This document shows positions 7,530-15,567 of a DNA stretch of 41,471 nucleotides, in pieces. This stretch comes from DASWED01 sp036394995. GTDB lineage: Bacteria; Actinomycetota; UBA4738; JACQTL01. The translations under genes and the position numbers were made by a program. The stretch lies in assembly GCA_036394995.1 (NCBI GenBank), contig DASWED010000011.1:1-41471 (forward strand), given 5' to 3'. The notes beneath the pieces were generated by a model that was given only the letters and a program-made list of their open reading frames with translations, had not been told where the DNA came from and searched no databases. How positions within the stretch are numbered: the stretch's first letter is position 1; every line of letters starts with the position of its first letter.

Positions 7530-7988
7530 ATGAAGCCCTGTCCGAGCTGCGGGGAGCCGATCCAGGACGACGCCGTGAAGTGCCGGTGGTGTGGCCACTG
7601 GCTCGACGCCGCCCACCGGCCCCCGCCGGGGCCCGCCGCCACAGGATGGGCGTGGGCGAACACCTACGACGTGGTGTTGCAGGACCCCGGTCCGGACCAC
7701 ATCCCCGTCATCAAGGTCATTCGGGACGTGTCCGGTGTGGGCCTCGCCGACGCCAAGGGCATCGTGGACCGTCCCCCCGGGCGGGTCCTCCGCGGGGTGC
7801 CCGAGGCAGTGGCCAGGGCCGCGGTGTCGGCCCTGGAGCAGAAGGGCGCGGCCGCAGATCACCCCGGCCACCGCGCTCGGCTGACGAGCTCCACCGCATC
7901 GGTGAGGATGGGCCCGTGGCGGGCTCACGTGCCGTGCGGCGGATCGGGGCGGGGGAGCGGCGGGCCAGGCTCGGCCGGCGCCATCTGA
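7530..7988 (+). CDS. Zinc-ribbon protein with ribosomal L7/L12-like C-terminal domain
   Basis: ATG at 7530 follows a GAGGGGG ribosome binding site. Residues 4-21 form a zinc ribbon, CPSCGEPI then CRWCGHW (Cys4, 7, 18, 21). After a Pro-rich linker, about residues 46-108 resemble the L7/L12 C-terminal domain: VIKVIRDVSGVGLADAKGIV then PPGRVLRGVPEAVARA. This pairing occurs in small actinobacterial proteins of unknown role and is not a ribosomal stalk protein. The final ~40 residues (Arg/Gly/Ser-rich) look spurious and overlap the next gene by 73 nt. A one-base shift near 7857 would give a natural end (ITPATALG then TGA at 7882-7884), so the 3' end may be frameshifted or misassembled. Confidence 0.72.
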   Translation: MKPCPSCGEPIQDDAVKCRWCGHWLDAAHRPPPGPAATGWAWANTYDVVLQDPGPDHIPVIKVIRDVSGVGLADAKGIVDRPPGRVLRGVPEAVARAAVSALEQKGAAADHPGHRARLTSSTASVRMGPWRAHVPCGGSGRGSGGPGSAGAI

Positions 7989-9115
7989 TCTCGGCCCCCG
8001 CCCCGGCCCGGTCGCCGGTGACCGTGGGCCGGGCGCTGGTGGCGCTGCACTCCACCGATCCCGCCTCGGTGTTCCTGACGGTCGCCGCCAGGAAGCGGTG
8101 GGCGGCGACGACGGTCGCCGTGGTCGAGCGGGCCCTGTACGACGAACGGACCCTGGTGCGGATGCACGGGATGCGCCGAACCCTGTTCGTCGTGCCCGCC
8201 GAGCTGGTCCCGGTGGTGCAGGCCGCGTGTTCGAACGCCATCGCGGCCCGGGAGCACCGGCGGCTGATCGGGCTGGTGGAGGCCGCCGGGATCGCGAAGG
8301 ACGGCCGCCGGTGGCTCCGCGCCGCGGAGGCCGGAGCCCTGCGGGCGCTGGCGGCCCGGGGCCGGGCCACCGCGGCGGAGCTGGCCGAGGACGAGCCCCG
8401 GCTCCGGCGGGAGATCATGCTGGCGCCGGGCACGAAGTGGGAGGCGCGGCAGCGGGTGGCCCCCCGGCTGCTGTGGATCCTGGGAGCGGAGGGCCGAATC
8501 GTCCGTGGGCGCCCTCTGGGGACGTGGACCGGCGGCCAGTACGTGTGGACGCTCGTGGAGCGGTGGCTCGCCGGCGGCATCGAGGTCACGCCGGTGGAGG
8601 ACGCGCAGGCCGAGCTCCTCCGGTGGTGGCTCCGGGGCTACGGGCCGGGCACGGCGGCCGACATGCGGTGGTGGACCGGCCTGACCGCTCGCGAGGTCCA
8701 CCGCGCCGTGGCCCGCCTGGAGGTCGCGGAGGTCGACGTGGACGGCGCCACGGGGTTCGTCCTGGAGGACGACCAGGAGCGGGTGGGCGAGCCGGCGCCG
8801 TGGGTGGCCCTCCTCCCGGCGTTCGACCCCTCGGTGATGGGATGGGCCGGCCGTGGGTGGTACCTCGGGCCGCACGGTCCGAGACTGTTCGACGTGAACG
8901 GGAACCCCGGCCCGACCGTGTGGTGCGACGGGCGGGTGGTGGGGGGGTGGATCCAGCGGCGCGACGGCGAGATCCGCCTCGGGCTGCTCGAGGACGTGGG
9001 CCGGGAGGCCGAAGCCGCCATCGACGCCCAGGTCGAACGGGTCGCGGCGTGGCTGGGCGACGTCCGGGTCACGCCCAGATTCCACACACCGATGGAGCTC
9101 GAGCTCAGCCGGTGA
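7916..9115 (+). CDS. Winged-helix DNA-binding protein of the HTH_42 (AlkZ/YcaQ-like) family
   Basis: The likely start is GTG 7916, preceded by GAGGATG, giving 399 aa. The sequence matches the HTH_42 fold, three winged helices plus a beta barrel: LVALHSTDPASVFLTVAAR near the N terminus, VRMHGMRRTLFVVP, then WWLRGYGPGTAADMRWWTGL and LLPAFDPSVMGWAGR. Members with a Q-x-Q or Q-x-D motif are DNA glycosylases that excise bulky adducts or unhook interstrand crosslinks. Here the matching position reads H45-S-T-D48, so catalysis cannot be assumed. It ends 11 nt inside the convergent MFS gene. Confidence 0.84.
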   Translation: MAGSRAVRRIGAGERRARLGRRHLISAPAPARSPVTVGRALVALHSTDPASVFLTVAARKRWAATTVAVVERALYDERTLVRMHGMRRTLFVVPAELVPVVQAACSNAIAAREHRRLIGLVEAAGIAKDGRRWLRAAEAGALRALAARGRATAAELAEDEPRLRREIMLAPGTKWEARQRVAPRLLWILGAEGRIVRGRPLGTWTGGQYVWTLVERWLAGGIEVTPVEDAQAELLRWWLRGYGPGTAADMRWWTGLTAREVHRAVARLEVAEVDVDGATGFVLEDDQERVGEPAPWVALLPAFDPSVMGWAGRGWYLGPHGPRLFDVNGNPGPTVWCDGRVVGGWIQRRDGEIRLGLLEDVGREAEAAIDAQVERVAAWLGDVRVTPRFHTPMELELSR

Positions 9116-10310
9116 CGGGCACGCGGGCCCGGGGTGCGGAGGCGACCACGGCGGCGCCGAGGGTCGCCGCCGCGGCCACCAGAGCGAACCCCGGCGCGCC
9201 GGAGGTCGCGTGCTGCAGAAGCAGGCCGGCTCCCACGAACCCCAGCGGACCGGTGGCGGAGATCGCGGTGTTCGCCGAGGCCGCGACCCTGGCCCGCAGC
9301 GCGGGAGGGGTTCGCACGGCGAGGGCGGAGAAGAACCGGGGGAAGAACAGCCCGGCGCACACGCCGTTCGCGGCGACGGCCGCGGCCACTCCCCAGGCGG
9401 GGAGCGGGGCGAGGAGGGCCCACGTGGTGGCCGCGAGGCCGGCGATGGCCAGCGCCGGGGCGCGCGCTCCGGCCGACCTGGCCCGCGTGGAGATCAGGCC
9501 CCCGACCACCGAGCCGCCGCCGTAGGATGCCAGGAACCACCCGGCGAGATGGGCGCTCGCCCCGTACCGGCGGCGGGCCGCGACCGGCAGCGTGGCGACC
9601 ATGGCCGTGAAGCCGATCTCGACGATCGCCACGCCGATCACCTGCCGGAGCAGGGTCCGGTCCCGGGCCAGGAACCGCAGCCCCTCCAGCGCCCCGCGCG
9701 GTTCGGATTCCTCGCGCGCCGGCCGCGGGATCGGAGGGACGAACGCCGTCACCAGCGCGAACGCGACCATGTAGGAGGCCGCGTCCACCACCAGCACCTG
9801 GGCCGGCCCGATCAGCGCCACCAGGAGCCCACCGGCGGCCGGGCCGACGAAGCTGGCGGTCTCGTTCACCGCCCCCAGCAGCCCGCCGACCCTGGTCAGG
9901 CGGACCTCGTCATCGCCGACCAGGCCCACCAGCACCAGCAGCTGCGAGGAGGAGTACGCGGGGAAGAACGCGCCAACCGCGAACCCCACGGCGAGCAGGA
10001 TCGGAAACGAAAGGACGCCCGCCCAGTGCAGCGCGGGGATGAGCCCGACCAGCAGGGCCCGGGCCAGGTCCGAGCCGAGCATGGTCCTCCTGGGGCCGAG
10101 CGCGGTCGCGGCCCGCCCGCTCGGGATGCCGAGGACCGCCATCCCGGTGAACTCGGCGGCCATCACGATCCCCATCCGGGCGGGGGACCCCGTGCTGACC
10201 AGGACGAACCACGGGAGGGCCACCGCCGTCATCTCCGACCCGGTAGTCGAGACCACCTCGGCCACCAGGAGCGCGGCCAGCGACCGTCTGGTTCCCACCC
10301 GTGGATTCAT
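9105..10310 (-). CDS. MFS transporter (DHA3/MFS_3-like efflux protein)
   Basis: A 401-aa, very hydrophobic protein with about 12 transmembrane segments. The A-motif-like loop after TM2 reads GIPSGRAATALGPRRTML, and TM1 begins AALLVAEVVSTTGSEMTAVAL, both typical of the MFS_3 drug/siderophore exporter group. The start ATG 10310 lies 7 nt beyond the stop of the histidine kinase gene, so it is the last gene of the two-component operon and a probable target or output. Substrate unknown. The 3' end overlaps the convergent HTH_42 gene by 11 nt. Confidence 0.88.
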   Translation of the reverse strand: MNPRVGTRRSLAALLVAEVVSTTGSEMTAVALPWFVLVSTGSPARMGIVMAAEFTGMAVLGIPSGRAATALGPRRTMLGSDLARALLVGLIPALHWAGVLSFPILLAVGFAVGAFFPAYSSSQLLVLVGLVGDDEVRLTRVGGLLGAVNETASFVGPAAGGLLVALIGPAQVLVVDAASYMVAFALVTAFVPPIPRPAREESEPRGALEGLRFLARDRTLLRQVIGVAIVEIGFTAMVATLPVAARRRYGASAHLAGWFLASYGGGSVVGGLISTRARSAGARAPALAIAGLAATTWALLAPLPAWGVAAAVAANGVCAGLFFPRFFSALAVRTPPALRARVAASANTAISATGPLGFVGAGLLLQHATSGAPGFALVAAAATLGAAVVASAPRARVPVTG

Positions 10311-10317
10311 CCGAGCC

Positions 10318-11703
10318 CTAGCCGGGAGCCGGCGTTTGGTTCCATGCCGGGAGCTCGAGGACCGCCCTGGCACCGCCGCCCTCCGGGTTGTCCAGCCGGA
10401 GGTTCCCCCCGTGGGCGCGGGCGATGGCGCGGACGATCGACAGGCCCAGACCGGGGCCCGGTTCCCGCCGGCCGTCGCCGCCGACGGCCGCGGAGGCGGC
10501 TCGCTCCAGGACCTCGGGGGGGAACCCCTCGCCGGTGTCGCGCACCGTGAGCCGGAGGATGCCGTCCGCCCGGGAGGCCGAGACGGTGACGGTCGCGCCG
10601 GGCGGACAGTGGCGGATCGAGTTGTCGAACAGATCATCGATGGCCTGCCGGATGCGCTCGGGGTCGAGCGATGCGGTCAGGTCCTGGTCTTCACCCTCCA
10701 CGACGATCCGGACCCCCGCACCGTCGGCCCTGGCCCGGTTGGTCTCGGCGGCGCGCCGGAGGAGGTCTGCCACGCGCGCGTCGCTCCGATGGAGGGGGAC
10801 GGCTCCCCCGGACGCCCGGGACAGCACCAGGAGGTCCTCGGCCAGGCGGACCAGCCGATCGGTCTCGGCCGAGGCGCTGCGGAGGGCGGCCTCCAGCTCC
10901 TCCCGGGTCCGAGCCCGCGACAGGGCCAGGTCGAGCTCCATCCGGAGCACGCCGAGGGGTGTTCGGAGCTCGTGGCTGGCCTCGTCCAGGAACCGCTGCT
11001 CGCGCTGGAGCGACTCCTGGAGCCGGTCGAGCATCTCGTTGAGCGTCGATGCCAGGCGGGCAAGCTCGTCGTCGGTGGGCGGGACGGCCAGGCGGCGGTC
11101 GGGCTCCGACAGCGAGATGGCCGAGGCCTCCCGGCGCATCCGCTCCACCGGACGGAGCGCGGCCCCGGCCACGAACCACCCCGCCACGGACACCAGGGCC
11201 AGCGCGACCGGCCCGGCGATGGCGAGCTCCAACGCCAGCCGTCCCAGGGCCTCGTTCCGGTCGCCGAGCGTGGCCCCCACCACCAGGAGCACACGGGAGC
11301 CGCCGACCTCGGCCGGCACGGCCAGGAGCCGGACCGGGTCGTCCACCCCCGCGACCCGCGTGGTCAGGAACGTCGGGCCGTCCACCGCCCCGGCGACCGC
11401 GGGATCGAGGATCGGGGCCCGGGCCACCGCGGAGCTGGAGTCGACGATCCGTCCGTCCGGCGCGAGGACCTGGGCGAACGCCTCGTCGGGGTCGATCAGG
11501 CCGCCGCCGGCCCGGACCGCGCCGGTTCCCCGTTCGCCCACGGAGGCCTGCAGGACCTGGGCCCGGGACCGCAGGTCCATGTCGATCGCGTTCGTCAGGT
11601 CGTGGCCCACCCGCAGGTACAGGAACGCCCCCAGTGCCGTCAGGACGGCGGCCGTCCCCACCGCGAACGCCAGGGTCAGCCGGAGCCGGAGCGGCAGGTG
11701 CAT
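10318..11703 (-). CDS. Two-component sensor histidine kinase
   Basis: A 461-aa membrane kinase. TM1 is at about 8-32 and TM2 at about 158-183, flanking an extracytoplasmic sensor domain of about 125 residues. A HAMP domain (ALRPVERMRREASAIS), the H-box EASHELRTPL with phospho-acceptor His244, an N-box DLFDNSIRHCP (Asn361), G1 DTGEGFP and G2 GPGLGLSIV follow. All kinase motifs appear intact. Its ATG follows the response-regulator TGA after 2 nt (TGAGGATG), implying coupled translation. The signal is unknown; the adjacent secreted-protein and exporter genes suggest an envelope or toxic-compound stimulus, which is inference. Confidence 0.93.
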   Translation of the reverse strand: MHLPLRLRLTLAFAVGTAAVLTALGAFLYLRVGHDLTNAIDMDLRSRAQVLQASVGERGTGAVRAGGGLIDPDEAFAQVLAPDGRIVDSSSAVARAPILDPAVAGAVDGPTFLTTRVAGVDDPVRLLAVPAEVGGSRVLLVVGATLGDRNEALGRLALELAIAGPVALALVSVAGWFVAGAALRPVERMRREASAISLSEPDRRLAVPPTDDELARLASTLNEMLDRLQESLQREQRFLDEASHELRTPLGVLRMELDLALSRARTREELEAALRSASAETDRLVRLAEDLLVLSRASGGAVPLHRSDARVADLLRRAAETNRARADGAGVRIVVEGEDQDLTASLDPERIRQAIDDLFDNSIRHCPPGATVTVSASRADGILRLTVRDTGEGFPPEVLERAASAAVGGDGRREPGPGLGLSIVRAIARAHGGNLRLDNPEGGGARAVLELPAWNQTPAPG

Positions 11704-11705
11704 CC

Positions 11706-12377
11706 TCAATCCTCCCGGAGCCGGTAGCCCACGCCCCGCACGGTCTCGATCGACGAACGTCCGAACGGCCGGTCGACCTTCTCGCGCAGGTACCGCACGT
11801 ACACCTCGAGGATGTTCCAGTCCCCCCGGAACGAGAAGTCCCACGCGTGCTCCATCAGCGTGGCCCGCGGGACGGTCTCGCCGGGGCGGCGCATCAGTTG
11901 CTCGAGCAGCGCGAACTCCTTCGGGGTCAGCGCGACCGGGGTGTCGCCCCGGCGGACCTCGTGGGAGGCCGGATCGAGCATGAGGTCGCCCACCGTGAGG
12001 ACCGCGGGCCGCTCCGGCGGCGTCCGCCGGACCAGCGCCCGGAGCCGGGCGTGGAGCTCGGGGAGCGCGAACGGCTTCGTGAGGTAGTCGTCCGCGCCCG
12101 CGTCGAGCCCCCGCACCCGGTCGTCCACGCCGTCGCGCGCGGTGAGGATCAGGACGGGCATCCACCGGCCCTGCCGGCGGAGGCGGCGGACCACGTCGAC
12201 CCCGTCTCCGTCCGGCAGCCCGAGGTCCAGCACGACGGCGTCGTAGTCGTACTCGAGCGCGAGCGACGCTCCCTCGGCACCGGTGGACGCCACGTCCACC
12301 GCGTAGCCCTCCTCGCGGAGGCCCCGCTCCAGCAGGCGGGACATCCGCGGATGGTCCTCGATCACCAGGGCACGCAT
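11706..12377 (-). CDS. OmpR/PhoB-family response regulator
   Basis: A 223-aa regulator with a receiver domain (1-115): acidic pair Glu7-Asp8, phospho-Asp51 in VVLDLGLPD, Thr79 and Lys101 in LTKPF. A winged-helix output domain (about 125-223) contains LTPKEFALLEQLMRRPGE and WNILEVYVRYLREKVDRPF, ending IETVRGVGYRLRED. It should bind direct repeats as a dimer; candidate 11-bp-spaced repeats lie upstream of the first gene of the operon (13171-13190). Gene order is secreted protein, regulator, kinase, MFS exporter. A CATAAT hexamer (12391-12396, minus) could serve as an internal promoter. Confidence 0.95.
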   Translation of the reverse strand: MRALVIEDHPRMSRLLERGLREEGYAVDVASTGAEGASLALEYDYDAVVLDLGLPDGDGVDVVRRLRRQGRWMPVLILTARDGVDDRVRGLDAGADDYLTKPFALPELHARLRALVRRTPPERPAVLTVGDLMLDPASHEVRRGDTPVALTPKEFALLEQLMRRPGETVPRATLMEHAWDFSFRGDWNILEVYVRYLREKVDRPFGRSSIETVRGVGYRLRED

Positions 12378-12402
12378 GGGCTCAGACCGGATTATGCGGC
12401 GG

Positions 12403-13122
12403 TCACGAGGGGAACCGAGCCCGGATGAGCTCGGCCGTCTCCCGGGCGCCGGTGGCGGACACCTCGCTCACCAGGCCGATGCCCTTCGCGTAGGCCTTGC
12501 GGTCGATGACCACCGGTTCGAGCGGCGTCCACTCCATCGTCCGCAGCCCGTGGTGCAGGGTCCCGTACGGCACGTGGATGGTCACGCCGCGCCGCAGGAT
12601 CCAGGCCTGGTCCTCCGCGTGGCCCTTGAAGAACTCCTGCCGGTAGCCGTCGGCGGTATGCGGGTCGGCCTCCATCACGATCCCCGGCACGGCGCCGTCC
12701 ACCCCGGTCTCCCAGGAACCCTCGGTGCTGACCGTGCCGTCCGGCTCGAACGACTTCGTGTCCTCGCCCAGGTACCACACGTTCCCGGCGCGATCCTGCG
12801 CGTACCAGTCGAACGTCTTCTCCAGCACCCGTGTCCGGTCCGTGGCGACGTCCCGGACCACCGTCGCGTGCACCCCGAGGATCGTCTTCGTGTGGCGGGT
12901 GACGAACGTGCGGTCGATCTGCACCTTGCCGTCCTTCACGCCCCGGTACACGAGCAGCGTCCCCGGCTTCAGCGGGAAGAACTGGTTCGTCACGTGGCGC
13001 ACGAAGTCGTGTGGATCGATGGCCGGGGCCGTCGGCCGGGACCCGTGTGCGGCCGCGGACGCGAGCCCCCCCGCCGCCGCGATCACGCTTGCCAGTCCGA
13101 TGACCAGGAGCCGTCTGCTCAT
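12403..13122 (-). CDS. Secreted protein of unknown function, first gene of the two-component operon
   Basis: A 239-aa protein with a clear Sec signal peptide (MSRRLLVIGLASVIAAAGG, Ala-rich cleavage region near residues 24-27). The mature part contains HVTNQFFPLKPGTLLVYRG and a basic/aromatic mid-region (KTFDWYAQDRAGNVWYLGED), giving an all-beta impression. I do not recognise a named family. ATG 13122 has a strong ribosome binding site (AAGGAGG). The gene ends 25 nt before the response regulator on the same strand, so it may be an accessory ligand-binding protein or a target of the kinase/regulator pair. Confidence 0.75.
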   Translation of the reverse strand: MSRRLLVIGLASVIAAAGGLASAAAHGSRPTAPAIDPHDFVRHVTNQFFPLKPGTLLVYRGVKDGKVQIDRTFVTRHTKTILGVHATVVRDVATDRTRVLEKTFDWYAQDRAGNVWYLGEDTKSFEPDGTVSTEGSWETGVDGAVPGIVMEADPHTADGYRQEFFKGHAEDQAWILRRGVTIHVPYGTLHHGLRTMEWTPLEPVVIDRKAYAKGIGLVSEVSATGARETAELIRARFPS

Positions 13123-13156
13123 GGCGTGATCCTCCTTCCGGTCGATGTCGCGAGCC

Positions 13157-13190
13157 AACGTAGGAGCGCCCGCCTGAGAGACGGCTGAAT
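13157..13190 (-). promoter_or_regulatory. Putative promoter with 11-bp-spaced direct repeats (regulator operator)
   Basis: On the plus strand CGCCTGAGA (13171-13179) and CGGCTGAAT (13182-13190) share CG(C/G)CTGA and start 11 bp apart, the spacing typical of OmpR/PhoB-family operators. On the minus strand they cover the -35 position relative to a TACGTT -10 element (13162-13157), upstream of the operon's first gene at 13122. Autoregulation by the operon's own response regulator is inferred, not shown. Confidence 0.35.
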
Positions 13191-13253
13191 GGGTCGAACA
13201 TTCGCGGATGATCGTTTGACGCCGCGGGGACAGGGCTGACGGCCCGTCGAGGC

Positions 13254-13910
13254 CTACGGAGGGAGGAGCGTGACGACCATGTTCCCCGCCAGGAGGAGCA
13301 AGGCCTTGGGCGTCGCCGGGTCCAGGAGTGTGCCGTCGCCGGTGGCCGTCACCCGCAGGTGCAGGCCGACCTGCCCCAGCAGGTGGCTGACCCCGCCGAA
13401 CGTGAACCGGGTCGCGCCCGTCTGCTGCAGGGATCCCGCGAGCGTCTCGATGGCCTTCTTCGGCGAGGTGACGCTCACGATGCTCTGGAAGTCGCCGTCG
13501 AACGCCCCGATGTGCTTGCCGGTCCGGAACGACGCGGGATGGTCGAAGTCGGCGCCGGGCGTCTGCTTCAGATGAACGTGGAGGGGCCCGGAGACGTGCA
13601 GGGCATGCACGCCCCCCGTGACGGATCGGTTCTTCATCTCGGTCTCGCTGTACAGTGTGAAATGGGCCGTGTGTTCGTTCCGGGGCGTGCCGTCGAACAG
13701 CGACGACGGGGCGAGTCCGACGATCTCGGTGAGATAGCCGAACGTGGTGAATTTCGTTCCCACCTGGTTGATCCGGCACACGAGCTCGAGGTCCTGGGAA
13801 GGCCACGGCGCGTGTGGGGCGAGGATCGCGTCCCGGTGCGGTTCGGCGTCGATCACCGATCGGGTTCGGGCGGAACGTCGGGAACCGGCTGACGGCCGTT
13901 CCCTCGCCAC
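13254..13910 (-). CDS. Hypothetical protein, beta-rich
   Basis: A 218-aa protein whose core, from about residue 40 (QDLELVCRINQVGTKFTTFG), alternates short hydrophobic and polar stretches, with two Thr/Gly-rich hairpins (FRTGKHIGAFDGDFQSIVSV and RFTFGGVSHLLGQVGLHLRV), as in small beta barrels. No family is recognised. The start is uncertain: GTG at 13910 or GTG at 13856. The first ~35 residues are Arg-rich and unlike the rest. No signal peptide is visible, although the core looks like a secreted domain, so the original N terminus may be lost. It lies 131 nt upstream of the secreted-protein gene on the same strand. Confidence 0.58.
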   Translation of the reverse strand: MARERPSAGSRRSARTRSVIDAEPHRDAILAPHAPWPSQDLELVCRINQVGTKFTTFGYLTEIVGLAPSSLFDGTPRNEHTAHFTLYSETEMKNRSVTGGVHALHVSGPLHVHLKQTPGADFDHPASFRTGKHIGAFDGDFQSIVSVTSPKKAIETLAGSLQQTGATRFTFGGVSHLLGQVGLHLRVTATGDGTLLDPATPKALLLLAGNMVVTLLPP

Positions 13911-13956
13911 GTCTCCCCGGAGCGGGCCGGCAGAGCGATGCGTGCGCCGCGGGGGC

Positions 13957-14637
13957 TCAGTGGCCGTTCGCGGAGAAGTGCTGGTAGTCGACCTCGGAAC
14001 CCGTCCAGGCCCCGCCCCACTCCCAGCCGATGTTCGTGAACGCCCGCACCGCGACGTCGCCGGCGTGGATCATCCCCTTCGCGTGCTTCGAGCGGTCGAG
14101 GTACTTGCGCGAGCCCGGCGGCGAGACGTGCGAGCCGCGCACGTAGGGGTTCTCGAACGGGTTCAGGTCGAGGGCCTTGCCGTACGCGTGCATCGACCAC
14201 ACGCCGGGCTGCCCCGCCCGCCACCGGCAGTTGAACGCCGACGTGTTGTCGTGCTTCATCGACTCGAGGTCGTCCGCGTCGTAGCGGTCCACCAGGCGCA
14301 CGCGGTGGACGGGGTACCGGTGCCAGTACATCGAATGGAACACCCGCACGATCCCCCAGGCGAAGGCCCGGTGCACGACCAGCCGGCCCATGTGGACCCG
14401 CTTGTCGAACCCCCAGTACCGGACGCTCAGGATCCGGAGCTTGTCGAACCCCACCGGGCACCCTTCGTGCCACGATCGCCCGGTCATCAGGTCCCGGGTG
14501 TCGGCATCGATCTTCGAGACCGTGCCCCGGAACGGCGGCGGATCGTCCGCCTGAGCCATCGCCGCCCCCCCGGCCGGCACAAGGAACAGCGGCAGGACAA
14601 GGAGCCAAGCGAGCGGCCGGCGCGCGCGTCCGATCAT
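13957..14637 (-). CDS. Secreted M15-family (VanY-like) metallopeptidase
   Basis: A 226-aa protein with a signal peptide (LAWLLVLPLFLVPAGGAAMA, cleavage near 28). The catalytic domain shows the M15 zinc signature: SMHAYGKALDLNP supplies His150 and Asp157, and VDYQHF supplies His220, with the general-base Glu area at WEWGGAW (about 205-211). These are the ligands and spacing of M15 D-Ala-D-Ala carboxypeptidases and L-Ala-D-Glu endopeptidases, so it probably trims peptidoglycan peptides outside the cell. The length is normal for the M15_4 group. It is followed by the GTG-start hypothetical gene on the same strand after a 46-nt gap. Confidence 0.86.
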   Translation of the reverse strand: MIGRARRPLAWLLVLPLFLVPAGGAAMAQADDPPPFRGTVSKIDADTRDLMTGRSWHEGCPVGFDKLRILSVRYWGFDKRVHMGRLVVHRAFAWGIVRVFHSMYWHRYPVHRVRLVDRYDADDLESMKHDNTSAFNCRWRAGQPGVWSMHAYGKALDLNPFENPYVRGSHVSPPGSRKYLDRSKHAKGMIHAGDVAVRAFTNIGWEWGGAWTGSEVDYQHFSANGH

Positions 14638-14721
14638 CAGCTCTCACCCTACGTCTGGGGGCGGGACAGCTCGCCGTGTCCGCGGTGGCCGCGCGTGGTG
14701 CGCGCTCACTCCGATCCACGC

Positions 14722-14895
14722 GGGGGCAACGGGCCGGGTGGGAACGACCTCATGCTCGGTGGCCTGTCGGACACGCTGAACGGCGGCCCGGGCCACGACA
14801 CGGCCGCGTTCAACGACTCGACCGCGCTCATCAAGGCCAGCCTGCCGCTCGGGGCCGCGTTCGGACAGGGGGCCGACGACCTGAACGGGATCGAG
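14722..14895 (+). pseudogene. Fragment of an RTX calcium-binding repeat protein
   Basis: This stretch translates to GGNGPGGNDLMLGG, then DTLNGGPGHDTAAFNDSTALI, then GQGADDLNGIE. These are nonapeptide Ca2+-binding repeats followed by the strand segment that normally follows them. There is no start codon or signal peptide upstream, and the similarity ends abruptly on both sides, so it is an orphan internal fragment. It lies between the M15 and MmcQ genes on the opposite strand. Related RTX genes sit at 15568-16112 and 16839-18397. Confidence 0.6.
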
Positions 14896-15041
14896 CGAGC
14901 GCATGACGAACTTCCGGGCCGGCACCTCGCGCTTGTCGTCTCTGTCCCCCACGTCGACCTCCCGTGTCGTGGCACCCGCCGCGCCACCGTGATGTTCCCC
15001 TCCGGAGCGCCCCGATGTCGAGTCCCGAGCTCGTCCGCCGG

Positions 15042-15410
15042 CTACGTCCGGTCCCGGTCCATCTCCTTCACCAGGCGCTTCGGGGCCACGCGGCGGTAGC
15101 TCTCCTCGACCCAGTCCTTCAGGACGTCGAGAGGCGGGCTGGTCGGCAGGAAGGGCACGTTCGCCCACCCCGCGCGGCCCAGCCCGTAGCCGGTCGGCGC
15201 GGCCTCGGGGACCGCCAGGGCCTGCTCGAGCGACTCGTCGAGCTTCACCGACATGCCCGACGACGGACCCTCCTCCGACCCGAAGAACACGAACACCTTG
15301 CCGTTCACCTTCGTGACGGTCTCGCGCCACGGGTGGTCCTCGTACGCGCCGGGCAGCGACAGCGCGAACGACAGCAGGCTCTTCCGGGTCCGTCCGGGTG
15401 CGGTCGCCAT
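15042..15410 (-). CDS. MmcQ/YjbR (DUF419) family protein
   Basis: A 122-aa protein with the family hallmarks: LSLPGAYEDHPWRETVTKV near the N terminus, KVFVFFG, SVKLDESLEQAL, and the C-terminal WANVPFL region followed by VLKDWVEESYRRVAPK. Known structures show a cyclic double-wing fold often labelled DNA-binding, but the cellular role is unclear. Length is normal. It stands alone between RTX and CSLREA fragments on the opposite strand. Confidence 0.88.
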   Translation of the reverse strand: MATAPGRTRKSLLSFALSLPGAYEDHPWRETVTKVNGKVFVFFGSEEGPSSGMSVKLDESLEQALAVPEAAPTGYGLGRAGWANVPFLPTSPPLDVLKDWVEESYRRVAPKRLVKEMDRDRT

Positions 15411-15469
15411 CTCGCAGTGGCAAGGCTACCGGCAGTCGGCCCGCGGGGCCGGACCTGGCCCCACCCCCG

Positions 15470-15565
15470 TTCGTCGTCACGAAGACCGCCGACACGCTTG
15501 ACGGCGCGTGCGACGCGGACTGCTCGCTCCGGGAGGCCATCGTCGCGGCGAACGAGCGGGCGGGT
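15470..15565 (+). pseudogene. Isolated CSLREA-domain fragment
   Basis: The sequence FVVTKTADTLDGACDADCSL followed by REAIVAANERAG is the N-terminal CSLREA signature of large secreted beta-helix proteins. No signal peptide or start precedes it, and the expected continuation is missing: similarity ends within 3 nt of the stop codon of the opposite-strand RTX pseudogene (15568). A related copy is at 24992-25770. This looks like a fragment stranded by a rearrangement. Confidence 0.75.
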
Positions 15566-15567
15566 CG

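Noticed and set aside
9210..11983. Long plus-strand open frames across the MFS and kinase genes
   Set aside because: Low-complexity Arg/Gly/Pro translations opposite well-conserved genes, with no ribosome binding sites.
14644..15540. Minus-strand frames opposite the CSLREA and RTX fragments (and similarly near 24900-25200)
   Set aside because: They resemble each other only because the CSLREA DNA on the other strand is related; the codon pattern fits the plus strand.
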